This document shows, in pieces, positions 47,401 through 58,462 of a DNA stretch of 64,000 nt (positions within the stretch are counted from its first letter, which is position 1; each line of letters starts with the position of its first letter). Below the pieces are notes generated by a model. The model saw nothing but the letters and a program-made list of their open reading frames with translations. It was not told the origin of the DNA and did no database searches. The stretch comes from Spisula solida (lineage: Eukaryota; Mollusca; Bivalvia; Venerida; Mactridae): contig OX365948.1 of the NCBI GenBank assembly GCA_947247005.1, forward strand, positions 57,635,401 through 57,699,400. Direction: 5' to 3'. The position numbers and the translations under genes were made by a program.

Positions 47401-50254
47401 TAAATGCTGTTGAAATTGTGATTTTGTGAATTTATTGCAAATGTATTAAAGAAGATTAAATCAACGATACTCTTGACTTGACCAGCAACGGTTTTCCTGT
47501 GTTTCTTTCAAGAGACAATGCTTAACTATATCAGTGGTGTCAACGAGGCCAAATTAAAAATCAGGAAATCGTATGTGGCCGACCATTTTGGCCAAACAAG
47601 AGGCCTTCAATGACGTTGTTTCCATAATTAACTCAGTTTGTTTTAAAGAAAAATACTATAACTTTGCCATTTCTTGAGATATTTTCATCAAATAACTGTC
47701 AGAAGGCTTCAAGCCATTGCTCTTTCAGGTATGATAAATCCGGAATTCCGGACAAATCAGGAAAATTGACACCCCTGCTATATACGGTTTGCTAGAAAAT
47801 AATACTGTACCTTAACAACAACACAACTACAGCCAACAACTTTTCGGGCCTTTCCTTCTTTGTCGATTTTACACAAGCCGACCCATTCACCAAGTTTCTT
47901 GTTATCATCAACCTGAAGTAAATACATATCATACTTGTTACATACAACAACATTCAATTGCTGGTGTCGAAAAACGGGATTCAATTAAATATTTCCACAT
48001 TTTAGTTAATTTTATGTCCTTTGCCATCTAAATCAGATATATGATAGTAGCCAGTATTTTCAACTATTCATTATTAACCGATTGCCAGATGAATCCTGAT
48101 TATAATTATTCTGAAACGCTGAAAGATACAATAAACTTGAAAGATATATGCGAACCTCATTAGAAGCCTGAATATTTAAAGGCTAAAAGGCAACCATAAA
48201 TTTTTGGTCAACACTCAAACGAGATGTATGATACGGGAACCTCATCAGAGAACAATACACACGTTTCTCAACACCACTTTCAGAAGAGGGAGCATGTGTT
48301 TCCTCATCATCAAAGGCACATTATCCATAATATCAATGAATTATCAGGAGAGTAGAAATTAGCTGGTAAAATCCACTGGCTATTAATTTGAACATGTTTG
48401 CCGTCTGATTTTTGTCATTTTCTTCTTTGTTATTTGAAGCAAGATTTCAAACCAACCACCTACATTTAAAGATTAACAGGCTTCATGAAAACATTTCAAC
48501 ACCCCTGTAATATTATCACTTTCTCTCGACCCGATATAGAATATGGTTAACTTCCACCCTTAAAGCATCAACATAAGAAAATTGAAGCTGTAAGATTATT
48601 ATTTAAGCCAATTAATACTGTCAATACACAGCTTCCAAATTATTTGTTTAAAGCCCTTTCAAGAGGGATTTTTCTGCACTGGAACTTTTTTTTTGGGGGG
48701 GGGGGGGATAGTTTCTGTTTGGGGACTGCCGCTGAATTTTGGCTGTATACTTGATAGATTGAAGGCCCTGAAAAATGTTTACCTTGATCAGGTTGATGCC
48801 ATGTTCAGCACAGAGAGCTTCCACAAGCTTCACGTACATGGCTTCATCACAGTTGTTTGCCAACACACACAAATGGGCTTGACGTCTGAAAATATCCAAA
48901 AAATGTTTAGTTACAGACAGTGTAAATGTGCAATTTCCATAATTCAAGGGCCACAACTCCAGTCCGAAACTTTTTAGAAACTGACCAGCACACTTTTTAT
49001 TGAAGATTTTAATATGCTGTATAGGTGGCACATTGGTCTAGTGGTAACGCGCTTGACTACAGATCGAGAGGTCCCTGGTTCGAATCTCGGCCGGGGCACT
49101 TGGTCATTTATGAAACGCTTTTAGTGTTTCCCACCTAACTAGAGACGAAACTGGTTGGAAACCCAGAGGTAGTCTCGAGTGTATAGGTGCTATACACTGA
49201 GCACGTTAAAGAACCAAGGAGTCTATTCGAAATGAGCTAGTGTAACGCACCCGGATTCCTAGTATCACACCTCTTTCTCTTGATTTTAAGTCTGCCTAGA
49301 CAAATGTCTACGTCCCCGTGAGGGGTTTGACATTAATTGAAGATAGGAAGTGATAACATGTTTATAGCTTACTTGTCAAGAGCTTTAGCACACTCGTGAA
49401 GTCCACGAGCTAATCCATCATGAATAAGTGCAGTTTTGAGTACTTCTTGGAGCCCGGTCATGACATCCATGGCACCGGCCACCCCAGTGGGAATATCATC
49501 TCTGCAAAATAAAAATTTAAGTATAAAGAGACATTCACCCTTCACCACTGTGATTTAGACAGAAAACTAGACTATTTACACGAAACCAAAACCTCAATTC
49601 TATGTCTTTCATATGCAACAACCATTACCTTTACTTTGTATCGCTTCCTACCACCGGCAGCTATGTCACAGTATGTGCAAAGGACCGCTCAATAGCAATT
49701 AGCAGTATGCGAGCACTGCCTGATAGCTAATAACTTTTCACTTCTTTGTGGGAGAAAACTTGTTTCCTAGCTAATAAGCAAAGCACATTCCTTAGGCATG
49801 GCTATTACTAGCCACATTGAGCGACTTTGGAAGACTGCTGTGTGAATCACACAAGGTGGGATACACTACCCTCTTTCCGAAGCAACATTCATGTTCACTG
49901 GCCAGGATTTGAACCATGTACCTTGGATTGGGTAGCTTTAAGTAGTTAAAATTCTAGCAACTGACGAACTGTTCCACGAGTGGATGCTTACCACTACCAG
50001 ACAAGGTATTGGGTCCGAAGACCTGCAACATGCGTGAACGATCTCAGACTCTCTGCAGCAGAGTCTTTATCACCCCTGAAGATGCCTTGTGGTACAATGG
50101 CATGCATTACATGATCAAACATAACTGTAATTGAGGTTTATATTTGAAAATGAATAGCTGTCATATTGTCTAAACAAGTCATTGCTAATACAAATGATGC
50201 TGTCAGACGGATTTATAAAGCAAATACATACCCTTCCGTATCTGAACCAGCCAT
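41420..50254 (-). CDS. RPS12: 40S ribosomal protein S12 (complete)
   Basis: Five coding exons in transcript order: 50254-50232, 49501-49373, 48885-48783, 47912-47811 and 41482-41420 (stop TAA). Phases close and all junctions are GT-AG; total 420 nt, 139 residues, against about 132 in vertebrates. The protein starts [14 protein letters not shown] and shows the S12 blocks [67 protein letters not shown] and [17 protein letters not shown], ending in NKKK. It is an L7Ae/L30e-fold protein of the small ribosomal subunit. The first intron separates a non-coding TOP exon (50433-50392) from the ATG exon (acceptor at 50275). The last intron is unusually long (6.3 kb) and packed with box C/D snoRNA units in the same orientation. 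Vertebrate RPS12 is also a snoRNA host gene. Confidence 0.97.
41872..41957 (-). ncRNA. Box C/D snoRNA family A, copy 1 (degenerate C box)
   Basis: Sense to RPS12. The 18S-complementary guide and both CTGA boxes are kept, but the C box reads TGACGA and the 5' stem is altered, so it may no longer be made. It is the copy nearest the last exon. Confidence 0.6.
42131..42219 (-). ncRNA. Box C/D snoRNA family B, copy 1
   Basis: C box ATGATGA, D' CTGA after guide CCCATGTACCACG, C'-like GGATGAC, D box CTGA after guide CGAATCACATGTTT. The terminal stem has one change (GAAAGCA against TGTTTTC). Confidence 0.8.
42274..42358 (-). ncRNA. Box C/D snoRNA family C, copy 1
   Basis: 5' stem TAGCAC, C box ATGATGA, C' TTGATGA, D box CTGA and 3' stem GTGCTCTA. 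The guide before D is CACCCAAAGAATT. The D' box is weak (CTTA-like). Sense to RPS12. Confidence 0.78.
42449..42537 (-). ncRNA. Box C/D snoRNA family B, copy 2
   Basis: All boxes present; 5' GAAAACA pairs perfectly with 3' TGTTTTC as terminal stem. Core identical to the other B copies. Confidence 0.84.
42641..42727 (-). ncRNA. Box C/D snoRNA family A, copy 2
   Basis: C box ATGATGA, guide ending GCTCCCTCTT before the internal CTGA (D'), terminal D box CTGA. The terminal stem is slightly weakened on the 5' side (GTTGATT against GATTAAC). Confidence 0.8.
42901..42989 (-). ncRNA. Box C/D snoRNA family B, copy 3
   Basis: All boxes and the terminal stem are intact; one change in the first guide (CAAACC for CAACCC near the C box). 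Confidence 0.83.
43188..43272 (-). ncRNA. Box C/D snoRNA family C, copy 2 (D box lost)
   Basis: C, C' and the terminal stem are kept, but the D box position reads CTCCA in place of CTGA, so this copy is probably not assembled into an snoRNP. Confidence 0.5.
43360..43448 (-). ncRNA. Box C/D snoRNA family B, copy 4
   Basis: Core identical to the family; one mismatch in the terminal stem (GAAGACA). Confidence 0.82.
43528..43556 (-). pseudogene. Fragment of a family B snoRNA
   Basis: Only the C box and the start of the first guide remain (about 25 nt); the D' half and D box are missing. It sits between B copies 4 and 5, where the alternating order would predict an A or C unit, so it may mark a recombination point. 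Confidence 0.6.
43707..43795 (-). ncRNA. Box C/D snoRNA family B, copy 5
   Basis: Core identical to the family; terminal stem GAAAACA with TGTTTTC intact. Confidence 0.84.
43899..43985 (-). ncRNA. Box C/D snoRNA family A, copy 3
   Basis: An 87-nt unit: 5' stem GTTAATC, C box ATGATGA, D' CTGA, C'-like GGTGAAG, D box CTGA and 3' stem GATTAAC, which pairs perfectly over 7 bp. The guide before D' carries GCTCCCTCT, complementary to the conserved 18S rRNA segment AGAGGGAGC. This is a reference copy for the family. Confidence 0.87.
44159..44247 (-). ncRNA. Box C/D snoRNA family B, copy 6
   Basis: Core boxes, both guides and the terminal stem intact. Confidence 0.84.
44442..44528 (-). ncRNA. Box C/D snoRNA family C, copy 3
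   Basis: C, C' and D boxes are intact; a two-base insertion follows C' and one stem base is changed (TATCAC). Confidence 0.7.
44616..44704 (-). ncRNA. Box C/D snoRNA family B, copy 7
   Basis: Core boxes, both guides and the terminal stem intact. Confidence 0.84.
44808..44894 (-). ncRNA. Box C/D snoRNA family A, copy 4
   Basis: All boxes and the perfect 7-bp terminal stem are present. Two substitutions lie in the D guide compared with copy 3. Confidence 0.85.
45059..45147 (-). ncRNA. Box C/D snoRNA family B, copy 8
   Basis: Core boxes, both guides and the terminal stem intact. Confidence 0.84.
45251..45337 (-). ncRNA. Box C/D snoRNA family A, copy 5
   Basis: All boxes, both guides and the 7-bp terminal stem match copy 3. 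Confidence 0.87.
45492..45580 (-). ncRNA. Box C/D snoRNA family B, copy 9
   Basis: Boxes and stem intact; shares the CAAACC variant with copy 3, and its flanks are also most like copy 3, so the two probably come from one duplicated block. Confidence 0.83.
45780..45864 (-). ncRNA. Box C/D snoRNA family C, copy 4
   Basis: Boxes and terminal stem intact; two substitutions in the D guide (ACCAATACAATT for ACCCAAAGAATT), which would change its pairing. Confidence 0.72.
45954..46042 (-). ncRNA. Box C/D snoRNA family B, copy 10
   Basis: Core boxes, both guides and the terminal stem intact. Confidence 0.84.
46195..46281 (-). ncRNA. Box C/D snoRNA family A, copy 6
   Basis: All boxes and the terminal stem are intact; one change in the D guide relative to copy 3, shared with copy 4. 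Confidence 0.86.
46445..46533 (-). ncRNA. Box C/D snoRNA family B, copy 11
   Basis: Core boxes, both guides and the terminal stem intact; first B unit in transcript order. Confidence 0.84.
46637..46723 (-). ncRNA. Box C/D snoRNA family A, copy 7
   Basis: All boxes, guides and terminal stem intact and nearly identical to copies 3 and 5. Confidence 0.87.
47053..47136 (-). ncRNA. Box C/D snoRNA family A, divergent copy 8
   Basis: The C-box half and the 18S-complementary guide are kept exactly (TGATGA, GCTCCCTCTT, CTGA), but the second half differs fully from copies 1-7, with a D box in GTCTGATG and its own stem (AGCCT with AGGCT). It resembles the intron-2 copy and looks like the older form of the family. 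Confidence 0.78.
47532..47777. mobile_element. hAT-like MITE with 6-bp target duplication
   Basis: Ends CAGTGGTGTCAACG and TTGACACCCCTG are inverted repeats flanked by CTATAT on both sides. It sits in the long RPS12 intron only 33 bp from the donor of exon 47811-47912. Confidence 0.78.
48236..48317 (-). ncRNA. Box C/D snoRNA family A, divergent copy 9 (preceding RPS12 intron)
   Basis: Lies in the intron 47913-48782. C box GATGATGA, the same guide GCTCCCTCTT before CTGA, and a D box in CTCTGATG. This one-per-intron copy is a candidate ancestral SNORD100-like gene. The terminal stem is poorly defined. Confidence 0.72.
49024..49280 (+). mobile_element. tRNA-derived SINE, full copy 2
   Basis: Same order of head and body as the copy at 18833-19087: GGTCTAGTGGTAACGCGC, GGTTCGAATCTCGGCC, then GTTTCCCACCTAACTAGAG and GCACGTTAAAGAACCA, ending ACACCTCTTTCTC. 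Inserted antisense in an RPS12 intron. Confidence 0.85.
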
Positions 50255-50391
50255 GTCTAGAAACGGACGTCCTTCTGTAAAATATAGAATAATATCAATT
50301 AGACATAGTTATAGCATTGAATTGACATAAAAACCGTCAATCAAATGTGGTTCTTAACACCGATTAAAGGCGATAAGGTAGCAGCACTTAC

Positions 50392-50433
50392 AATGAAGTT
50401 CCACTTGGGAAAAATATCCGCGTAGAAAGGAAG
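50392..50433 (-). promoter_or_regulatory. RPS12 non-coding exon 1 with 5' TOP tract and transcription start
   Basis: On the - strand the sequence CTTCCTTTC (50433-50425) is a pyrimidine tract as found at the 5' end of ribosomal protein mRNAs (TOP motif), where transcription starts at the first C. It is followed by about 33 nt of leader and a GTAAGT donor at 50391. The ATG exon has its acceptor about 115 nt further on. TOP mRNAs are translationally controlled through the mTOR/LARP1 pathway in studied animals. The start position is inferred from the motif only. Confidence 0.6.
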
Positions 50434-53400
50434 CGGAAGTTGCAATCGATCTGCTTAATGACATACATTGACAGTTGAGAACATGTTCCCCACCTTTGAC
50501 CAAACTGTCAAGAAAATGAACCGAATATGAAACGACGCGTTTTTTCGACTTTCCCGTAAAATAGATTGAAAACTATTGCTGTTGACGGTTATTGGGCGTA
50601 AAATCTGATCTAATGTGTGTATAATTTATTGAAATTTTTTCTACAGTTGAGCACTCACCGTTTGATCATTGTACACTCATATGCCAACTTAAAGTTCACA
50701 AAATACGAAAATGATTACATTTTTGGGGTGTATTTACTCAGCTAAAACAGCACAGCAGGAGCAATTTAACCCTTACGTGACTATGTTGACTATTAATAAG
50801 TAGAATACTCAATTTCTGACAGAACTAAGCAATTCTAGAACACCACTAAAAATCTACCACTAGTCTACTTGATAATGTTGCCATGGTATTTGAATATAAT
50901 TTGTCTTTGAAAACAAAATATTGTAACTTTAAATAAAGCTTATTTGAAAAAAATCGATTTCTAAGATGCAAATAGCAAGCATTTAAATTTTGTTTCGATA
51001 TTTGCAAATAATAAAATGACAAATTTTACATGGGAGTCAATGGGAACCATGTTTCGTGTTGTACTACTTTCAAATAGAAAATCTTGACATTTGCCAAAGT
51101 GATCTCTTTATATGAAATGAACCATACACAAATGAATGGCAATCATTCCTTATCATTGATCAACAAAATTCTGAATATTTGTAACCACGGCAACACAACT
51201 TATTCTACAGGTCAGGGATTTTCATTGGCATTCTAAAATTGCCTAGTAACAAGAAACGTAATACATAAAACATATTTTCTGACCTGAATCAAATCACTGT
51301 TAGATCATTCTAGCTAGCGTATGGCGTCATATTCTAACTTGGATGATTTCTTAAAATCCTGTCATTCAATTTTAAATACAGAAAACCTGTCAAAATTTCA
51401 ATGAAATTTGCACATTGTGAACTTTAATTTGGCACCCGCTAATGTATAAAAGTATATTCAATTATAACGATTATCCGTTAAAGAAGACGAAGGAGAAGTA
51501 TGTAGAAGTAGCAAAAGAAGAAGCAACAGGAGCAGCAGAAGATATCTTAGGACACCCATGAAATTAAATGACGTGTGTGAGATATAATTTCATGGATCTT
51601 CTGTAGACGCAGGTTCTATTTACAACTTCTATATCAAACTCTTTTTCTGAAGTACATGTATCATCAACTATATTTTACCCTGAATGTTACTTGTATGCAT
51701 GCTGTCACATCTTGCACTTGTGAATGTAAGGTATGCTTCCAATATTTCAGTTCTTGGCCCAAAAAGTTTGAAAATGATAAACCTAAACTTGTTTTAAAAA
51801 ATCACTTTGTTAGCAGATACATGCATCCCGACGATTTGGGCAAGACCGTCCCATGTGCATCTACAATTCTGAATTGTCTCTTGAATAATAATAGATGGTT
51901 TTACATTGTTTCTTCTTAATTAAGTTTTAGATTGTGTCAAAGATCTAAAAACAAGTATTTTTGTATCTTTGATTATAAATCTCCTCTTGTTTTTGTACGG
52001 TTTGTTCTTGACGGTGAATATTATTGATACATGTATAGTAGTGGCTTAATTGTACTTGTCATGCGCATATTAAAAATCTACATACATTACATGAACCCAA
52101 AGATATTAAAAAACAACTGTACAAGAAAGGCATAATATTAACGCATTTGTATGACGAGTGCTTAATTAAAAATCGTCACCTTAGCAGAGTAAGTCGTTTA
52201 CAAGCCTTCTTATGATAACATATGCAACTTTAAGTGCTTTTTGTTAAAGTGACGAAAAAGATAGAAAGTTTGTTATGTTAAAGTATTTTGTGACATAATA
52301 TACTAAATCTAAAGTTTGGTCATTGTTAGAATGCACGTGCGTCTCGTGCATAATATGAGTGTCACACCCGCAAGCTCTGAGACGGTTAACAGGTTCTAGG
52401 TAAAGTATCTGTCAAAATAAATTCTTAATAAAGTGCTCGGGATAAACAGGTAGGCTTTTTTTTTGGTGATAGTTGACTGCATTACCGACACATAATGTGA
52501 GGCTGCCGATTTTTAGTTCAATTTGTGGTGAATAAAATCGAGCACAGCTGGATTAACCACTTGCAAATAGGAAGAATTCTGTAAGTTTATTAAAATATGC
52601 AATCATTTATTATCCTTAATATCAGCAAAATGTATTTATTCTACCTTTTCTTATATGCGTGTGTAATGTCATGTACAAGAAATGCTGGGGGAGTGCATTG
52701 ACGTGGGTTTTAATAACTAGTATATATTCGGACATTAATCATTTCGGATAAGCAATTATCATTTTAATTTATTATTTTAAGGAATATATTTCATATTTGT
52801 TGATAAATGATTCTAGTCGAAGTTAGCTGCTTTTTTAATTCGATATTGTAGTTTGTATAACTGTGTAGTTCTACCATTCTCTAATCAGATGTTCAGATAT
52901 TAAGATATTGACTGACTTTAGCCTGACTGACTGCTGTCCATTGTTGATGATCTAGTTTATTATTATTATTGTACTCGACTTAATTACTCTTCTTTGCATT
53001 TCTCTTGATTATTTCTTGACTCCATATATACACATGACAACATACTGGCTGTGTGCTTCATCTCCATACTGTTAATTGGAAAATAATTGGAAATTAATTG
53101 GTGATCACATGAATGCTAATGGGGTAAGAAAAGGCAGTACCATGGAGTAAATGGTTGAATGTATTGGACTGTGTATTGATTCATTCCACAGGGGTTCCCT
53201 TTGTGAAACCAGTTAATATCCAAATGATTGTTTTCCGTAAAAATGGTCCTTGGTACCTAACCTGGAGGGGGGGGGGGGGGGGCACTCACCACTGTAAGAT
53301 CCATTCCATCCCATCCAATGGTGGACACGTGTGTTGAAACCCCATCCTGCCATCCAGCCATCCTAGATAAAATACTGTAAGATGTAAAGCATACATATAC

Positions 53401-53660
53401 TTTATAATACAATTGACCTCCACAGGATGTGCTTATTTTTGTGTCACCATCACAGTATTAATTTTATTCTTTTGCTTGAGCAGGGCAACTCCTACTTTAG
53501 AGGTCATGGAAAGTCATGCTGAAGTCCTTTGAGGATTCTTTTTTGCTAATTACAATGCTAAATGAGCTGTTTCAAAATCTGAAATAGTAACACTGCAATT
53601 ACTAATGTACTTGTTATCTAAATGAGCAGCACATGCAGTCTAAATTATACTTTGATTTTT

Positions 53661-53842
53661 TTATATCCCCCCATCTTGCTTTGCACATATTGCTGGGTCT
53701 TTCAGTTTGGTGACCAAATGGTTTCTGTTCAATAACTCAAGAACAATTGATCTTAGGATCCCCAGACTTTACATGACTTTGAGGTCAGTAGGACCTTATC
53801 GTTTCTAACTATTGGGCTGCCATGGGGGCATACATGTTTTAA
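53661..53842 (+). repeat. Dispersed repeat R1, internally deleted
   Basis: Matches R1 from ATCCCCCCATCTT to GGGGGCATACATGTTTTA, with the middle shortened. Confidence 0.7.
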
Positions 53843-54755
53843 ACCTTTACAGTAAGCAGTTTCAAAAAAATAATTTACAGTGTATATTAATAAGCAGGCT
53901 AGTGGCTAGATAAATGTAGCATATAACAAATGACAAGTCATAGACACTATCCACTCATGAATTCCAAACACCACGAATTGTGTAGTCCACTGATGATAAG
54001 TTTGATATCACTAGCCTTTGTTTACAAATAAAAATGATAATTGAATGCATTTTCGATGTCCATTTTTGTTCAATCTTGTGCATAATCACTTTTAATGCAT
54101 GTACTCTTTCAATCTACAGTAAGCGGTTACTCAACTGAGCAGTGTCTATATTATCCTTGTTTGTTTATTGATAAGGCCAGAGTTATTTTCATTGCTTCCT
54201 CCTACTGTTATCTAGTGGAATACATTGCATTGTTGTCTCTGGTTTTAGGTCAATAATGACTCAATGACTTTATCAATTTTTAAGGTATAACCCACCTGGG
54301 TACTGTTTTATCAAAGCACTTACGGAAATCATAAACTTACAATCAAATTTAAATTCTTCATAATTTGTTATCAATTATAAAGTGTGTTAAATGGAGCTGC
54401 AATACTAATAATGATTCAGTTAATGAACTCCTACAAACTGTATCCGTTCATATTTTGGAGTTGTTATAGTATTATAAAGAGCGTAACTGTAAGATTTTTG
54501 TAAGGGCTTTAATAAAACAGAATCCAGTACAGCTTGTTTTCTGTTTTTGACTACATATATTTTTTCTGGTAGTCTGTGGCAGATATATATGAAATATACA
54601 TATCTCATGTACTTGATGTTGATTTTGTTACTTGCTGAAAGATGTATCCCAGGTGGCATGAGTAATAGAGCGATATATATCAGCTGTCATTCTCTGCATA
54701 ACATTATGTAATAATGTATGGAGCATAAAAATATTGTCAATTGTATTGTATAGTT

Positions 54756-55007
54756 TGGAGAATTTGTCACGATTCTCGACCTTCTGTTAGCATAATTTAA
54801 TAGCTGATATATTGTCTGTACATTGTATTTGTAATCCAGGTTTTATATTTTCATTAGCGGGAAGTATCACAACGGCACTAGAGGTGTAATACCAACACAA
54901 ATCTAAAGGACCTATATTGCATGATTTTCTTGCGAAAATTTATACATTCAACACAAGAACCTTGTAACATATTCATGCATAAAGGTCAGCATCAGGTCAA
55001 ATTCTCT
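54756..55007. mobile_element. MITE with AGAGAATTTGACCTGA ends, inverted copy
   Basis: Left GGAGAATTTGTCACGATTC and right CATCAGGTCAAATTCTCT; interior collinear with the complement of 21756-21997 (CATGCATAAAGGTCAGC, CGGGAAGTATCAC). Confidence 0.62.
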
Positions 55008-55660
55008 GTGCTGTATAACTGCATGAAGATGAGTGCTGCCAGTGCAGTTCTCAGGGAGTCATTCAAAAAATGCTAACTGCAGTATGTAGTTAATCGATGC
55101 AGGAAAATGTGCTAAATCATGGAGTTTTTTGTTATATCATAGGGGCTGTTATAAGCCTGTTCCCTTGAAGAAAATCTTTAAAATAATGCAGTTTTCCCCA
55201 AACATGAAGTTTACCTCAACAAAATCCAGTGATTTTTCTTGAACAAAATTTAACAGCCTGTGCCTTTAAAATTGGGAAATATTAGCGCAATGATTCAGGA
55301 ATTATTAAAAAAAGATTGTTTTGGTTATAAATTGTTCATATTTTGCTATTTTCTACTGATAATACTCTTGTCATAATTATGTGGTAGTGACTTTTGCAAG
55401 TATGAAAATCTGTTGATTTAACTTACAGCTATACTGTAGTTGCTTTGAAACAGGGGGGAAATATGCATACTTTTTGGGAAAAAGTTATAATTTTTTGGGA
55501 AAAATGGATGTTATTTTGCTAGGGGAAGGTGTCTGTATTCGGCCCTAAAAATAGCCAAAAAATCACTGAAATCATTACCTATGTTATCAAAATACCAATA
55601 TGTATTCTCCTAATTCAGGGTAAGGCCCCATCCCCAACTGCAGGGGTTCGAAAAAAAACT

Positions 55661-55731
55661 CCTGCCAATGTAGGACTTGAACCCACAACACCCAAAAATC
55701 GACTGATCCAACTAGATGGCTGTCCACATGT
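55661..55731 (-). repeat. tRNA-like fragment
   Basis: On the - strand ACAGCCATCTAGTTGGATCAG and GGGTTCAAGTCCTAC resemble A and B boxes; no paired acceptor stem. Confidence 0.4.
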
Positions 55732-56876
55732 TCCTCCTGATATTTTAGGTCTGGCTGTAAACAAGATGGTAAACAAGATGGTTTCTGATTTATTCACTCA
55801 AGAAACCTTGGACCTCAAATTTGATGTGACCACTATGATTGGACCTAGGTTAAAACAGTTTCTCAGCTTCAGAATTCTTGATTAGCCAAATGCTCATAAG
55901 CCATATCAAAATGAATTAAGGAGGTATGAGCTGCCTTGTGCGCATGCGCGAAATTTCAAAATCTTATTAGATAAGAACAAACATGAATTTTAGTTTCAAT
56001 GATCGCATATGAATGTTGATTAATGAAAATAAACAAAATATTATCGCACAAATTAGATATTTTTAACTTTTTATTTTTTGCCTGTATGAAAAAGTGGGTG
56101 GGGAACGGCAAAATTGTGAATAATGTTGGTTCACAATAAGTCCCTACAATTGTTCAAATGCATATGCTTATATATAATATGTAGTGCATGGTTTAGTTAT
56201 AAGAGGTAGCCACACTTTGAAATATTTTTAATAAAATTTATTTCATTACAATATGCAAATTAGGTTAATTTTATGCAAATTTTTTTATAATTAATACTTT
56301 TTTATGCACAACTCCCAAAAAAGGCTGGTGACCCCTATTTTTTATTTGACTAAACTGGTGTTCTATTTGATACTAAACTTAGGGCCAATTTTAAATCATT
56401 TTCGATCGTTGGGTATTTTTTGACGTTTATTTGAAATCGTTTGAAAATCACACTTTTTTGCAAGTGGGTGGGGTAACTATTTATCATGTTCAAATACTGA
56501 ATTTGTTCACCAGGCAGCTTGAATTGTGACTAATGTCAATAGGAATGACCATTGAACACACAAAATATCATGCATTGTTTAAAAGTGGTTTCATATAGTA
56601 ATAATCTTACAAAAAACATAATTGTGCCATAAATGCAGGAAATAGATAAAATGACCAAAATACAATGGTAGGTCATTAGAAAGCCATGTATGTCGAAAAC
56701 GAGCCTGGTGACATATCTTTTTTATGATTTCAATGTTGTTCTAGAAGACTGTTCTGTCATTTTAAGATGTTTCAAGGAAAATTCGATCGTTAGATAAAAG
56801 GTGCGCGTACCTCCTTAACAGTGGGGATTTCTTGGCACCACAAAGTCCTGACTTAATCTTTGGTTTAATCTTATCT

Positions 56877-57096
56877 ACTGTAAAATCACATATTTTCGTG
56901 ACTGTTAAATTTCGTGTATTTGAATAAAAAAAGCATTTTCACTGGGTTGTAAATTCGTGGATTACATAACATGGAAAGGCTAATCCTATGTTCTGTATAC
57001 GGGAGGATGATTAATCGAGGGGATTTGATTTCATTGTCTAGTTGTTCAACGAAATTAACAAAAATTCAACTCCCCGAAAAATAATTATTTTACAGT
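56877..57096. mobile_element. MITE of the ACTGTAAAATCA family
   Basis: Left ACTGTAAAATCACATATTTTC and right AATAATTATTTTACAGT are inverted repeats 220 bp apart; interior has TTCGTGG-type motifs as in the copy at 17190. Confidence 0.65.
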
Positions 57097-58462
57097 ATCT
57101 GCATTTTGCTGGCATCAAGTGCTCGGTGTCTGTGGATGCAGCAATACGCAACAAGGCATTAGACAACCCTAATCATCAATTAGTTCTAAATTAAGTAGAA
57201 AATGACTTAATAATACAAATTGCATCATTCAGCTGGTACATAGAAAAGACTTTCAAAAGTAAACACAATGAACTAAATGTCCCTGAAAACAAGATTTGTT
57301 GTATTCTTTTGAGAATTAAATTAAGTTACTTAGTATTCTAAAGTTAATAAACTCCTTCTCAGACAGCAAGTAGTTTGTAATAATCAGTGGATATCTCCAG
57401 TGCGCCGGGAGGCTTTGTAAAACTAAAATTGCAATAATATCGCTTGCTGGCTTCAAAGCAAATCGATGAATGTACATTTTGTACCAATCAAGTTTAGATA
57501 AGTTCACATTTTATGATCAGTATAATTATGTTATAAGGGCCAATGATTTCACTTTGATGAAATGTACAGAAATTACTTTTTCTTATACTTTAAATTCAGT
57601 GTGGGTTTTTTTCGGGTGATTTTATTGCTGCTTATGGGCTACGGTATGTTCCCTATTGAAAATCAAATTATCCTTTATTCATAATTTCAAGCAAAAAAAA
57701 TCCCAATTGAGATAAAAAAAATCCTGAGAAGAGTTATTCTGTAAAAACAAAAAGCACAACTAAACCCGAGTCTAAAAACACAAAATTACAGTTATTTAAA
57801 CATAAACTTTAGTTATTGTATACATAGGTTAGGGTATTAAATTTGTACTTTTCCCAACTTTTACCAAAACCTTTAAACGCTGCTAAAATTCCCAACCCCA
57901 AAGCCATGAGCTATTAAAAATATAAGTTCCCAAAAAAGGAGGAAAAACACTGAAATTTCATGTATTTTATAACATTTCATCAAACATGTACCGGTAATCA
58001 GTTTTCAACCCCCACTGGTGAACTATATTCACAAGTCACATATTCTAGGTATATGTATACCCAGCAGGAATGTAGGTTATATGTATAGACTCTGTCTACA
58101 AAATTAAATTTCCATGTTGTATAATTGAATTTAATGTGCTGATAATATTTAGGCCATTGCAAGTGAAATGTAGGTAACAAACAATATGACATAATCATTA
58201 TTAACTATATAGCCTCTCATTGTCTGGCTACCTACGAGATAAGTTCTAGTTTTGCGAGATTTTATTTTGGGCTTGATTACCTTATATATTTGAGGTTGAA
58301 AAGGGAAATAATTTCATGAAAAAAAAGTAAACTCTTAAATTAGCTCCTATAAATCATAGGGTTGTATAGTGACGCACCCTCTCCATGAAAGCTCCTTTCC
58401 TTATGGTGGTTATTACTAAGGGTGCTTATGTTTAGTAATGTGGGGATTGAAGTTTGATTAAG

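Noticed and set aside
48648..49031. A 127-codon frame on the - strand taken as one complete protein
   Set aside because: Its middle is the RPS12 exon 48885-48783; both ends read into introns with good splice sites.
49024..49100. A functional tRNA gene
   Set aside because: A and B boxes are present, but the acceptor stem does not pair and the sequence continues into a SINE body shared with 18833-19087.
51656..51919. An 87-codon + strand frame as a gene
   Set aside because: No similarity to a known family, no splice partners and ordinary AT-rich composition; fits chance.
55529..55885. A 118-codon + strand frame as a gene
   Set aside because: It runs through a tRNA-like repeat fragment (55661-55731) and resembles no family.
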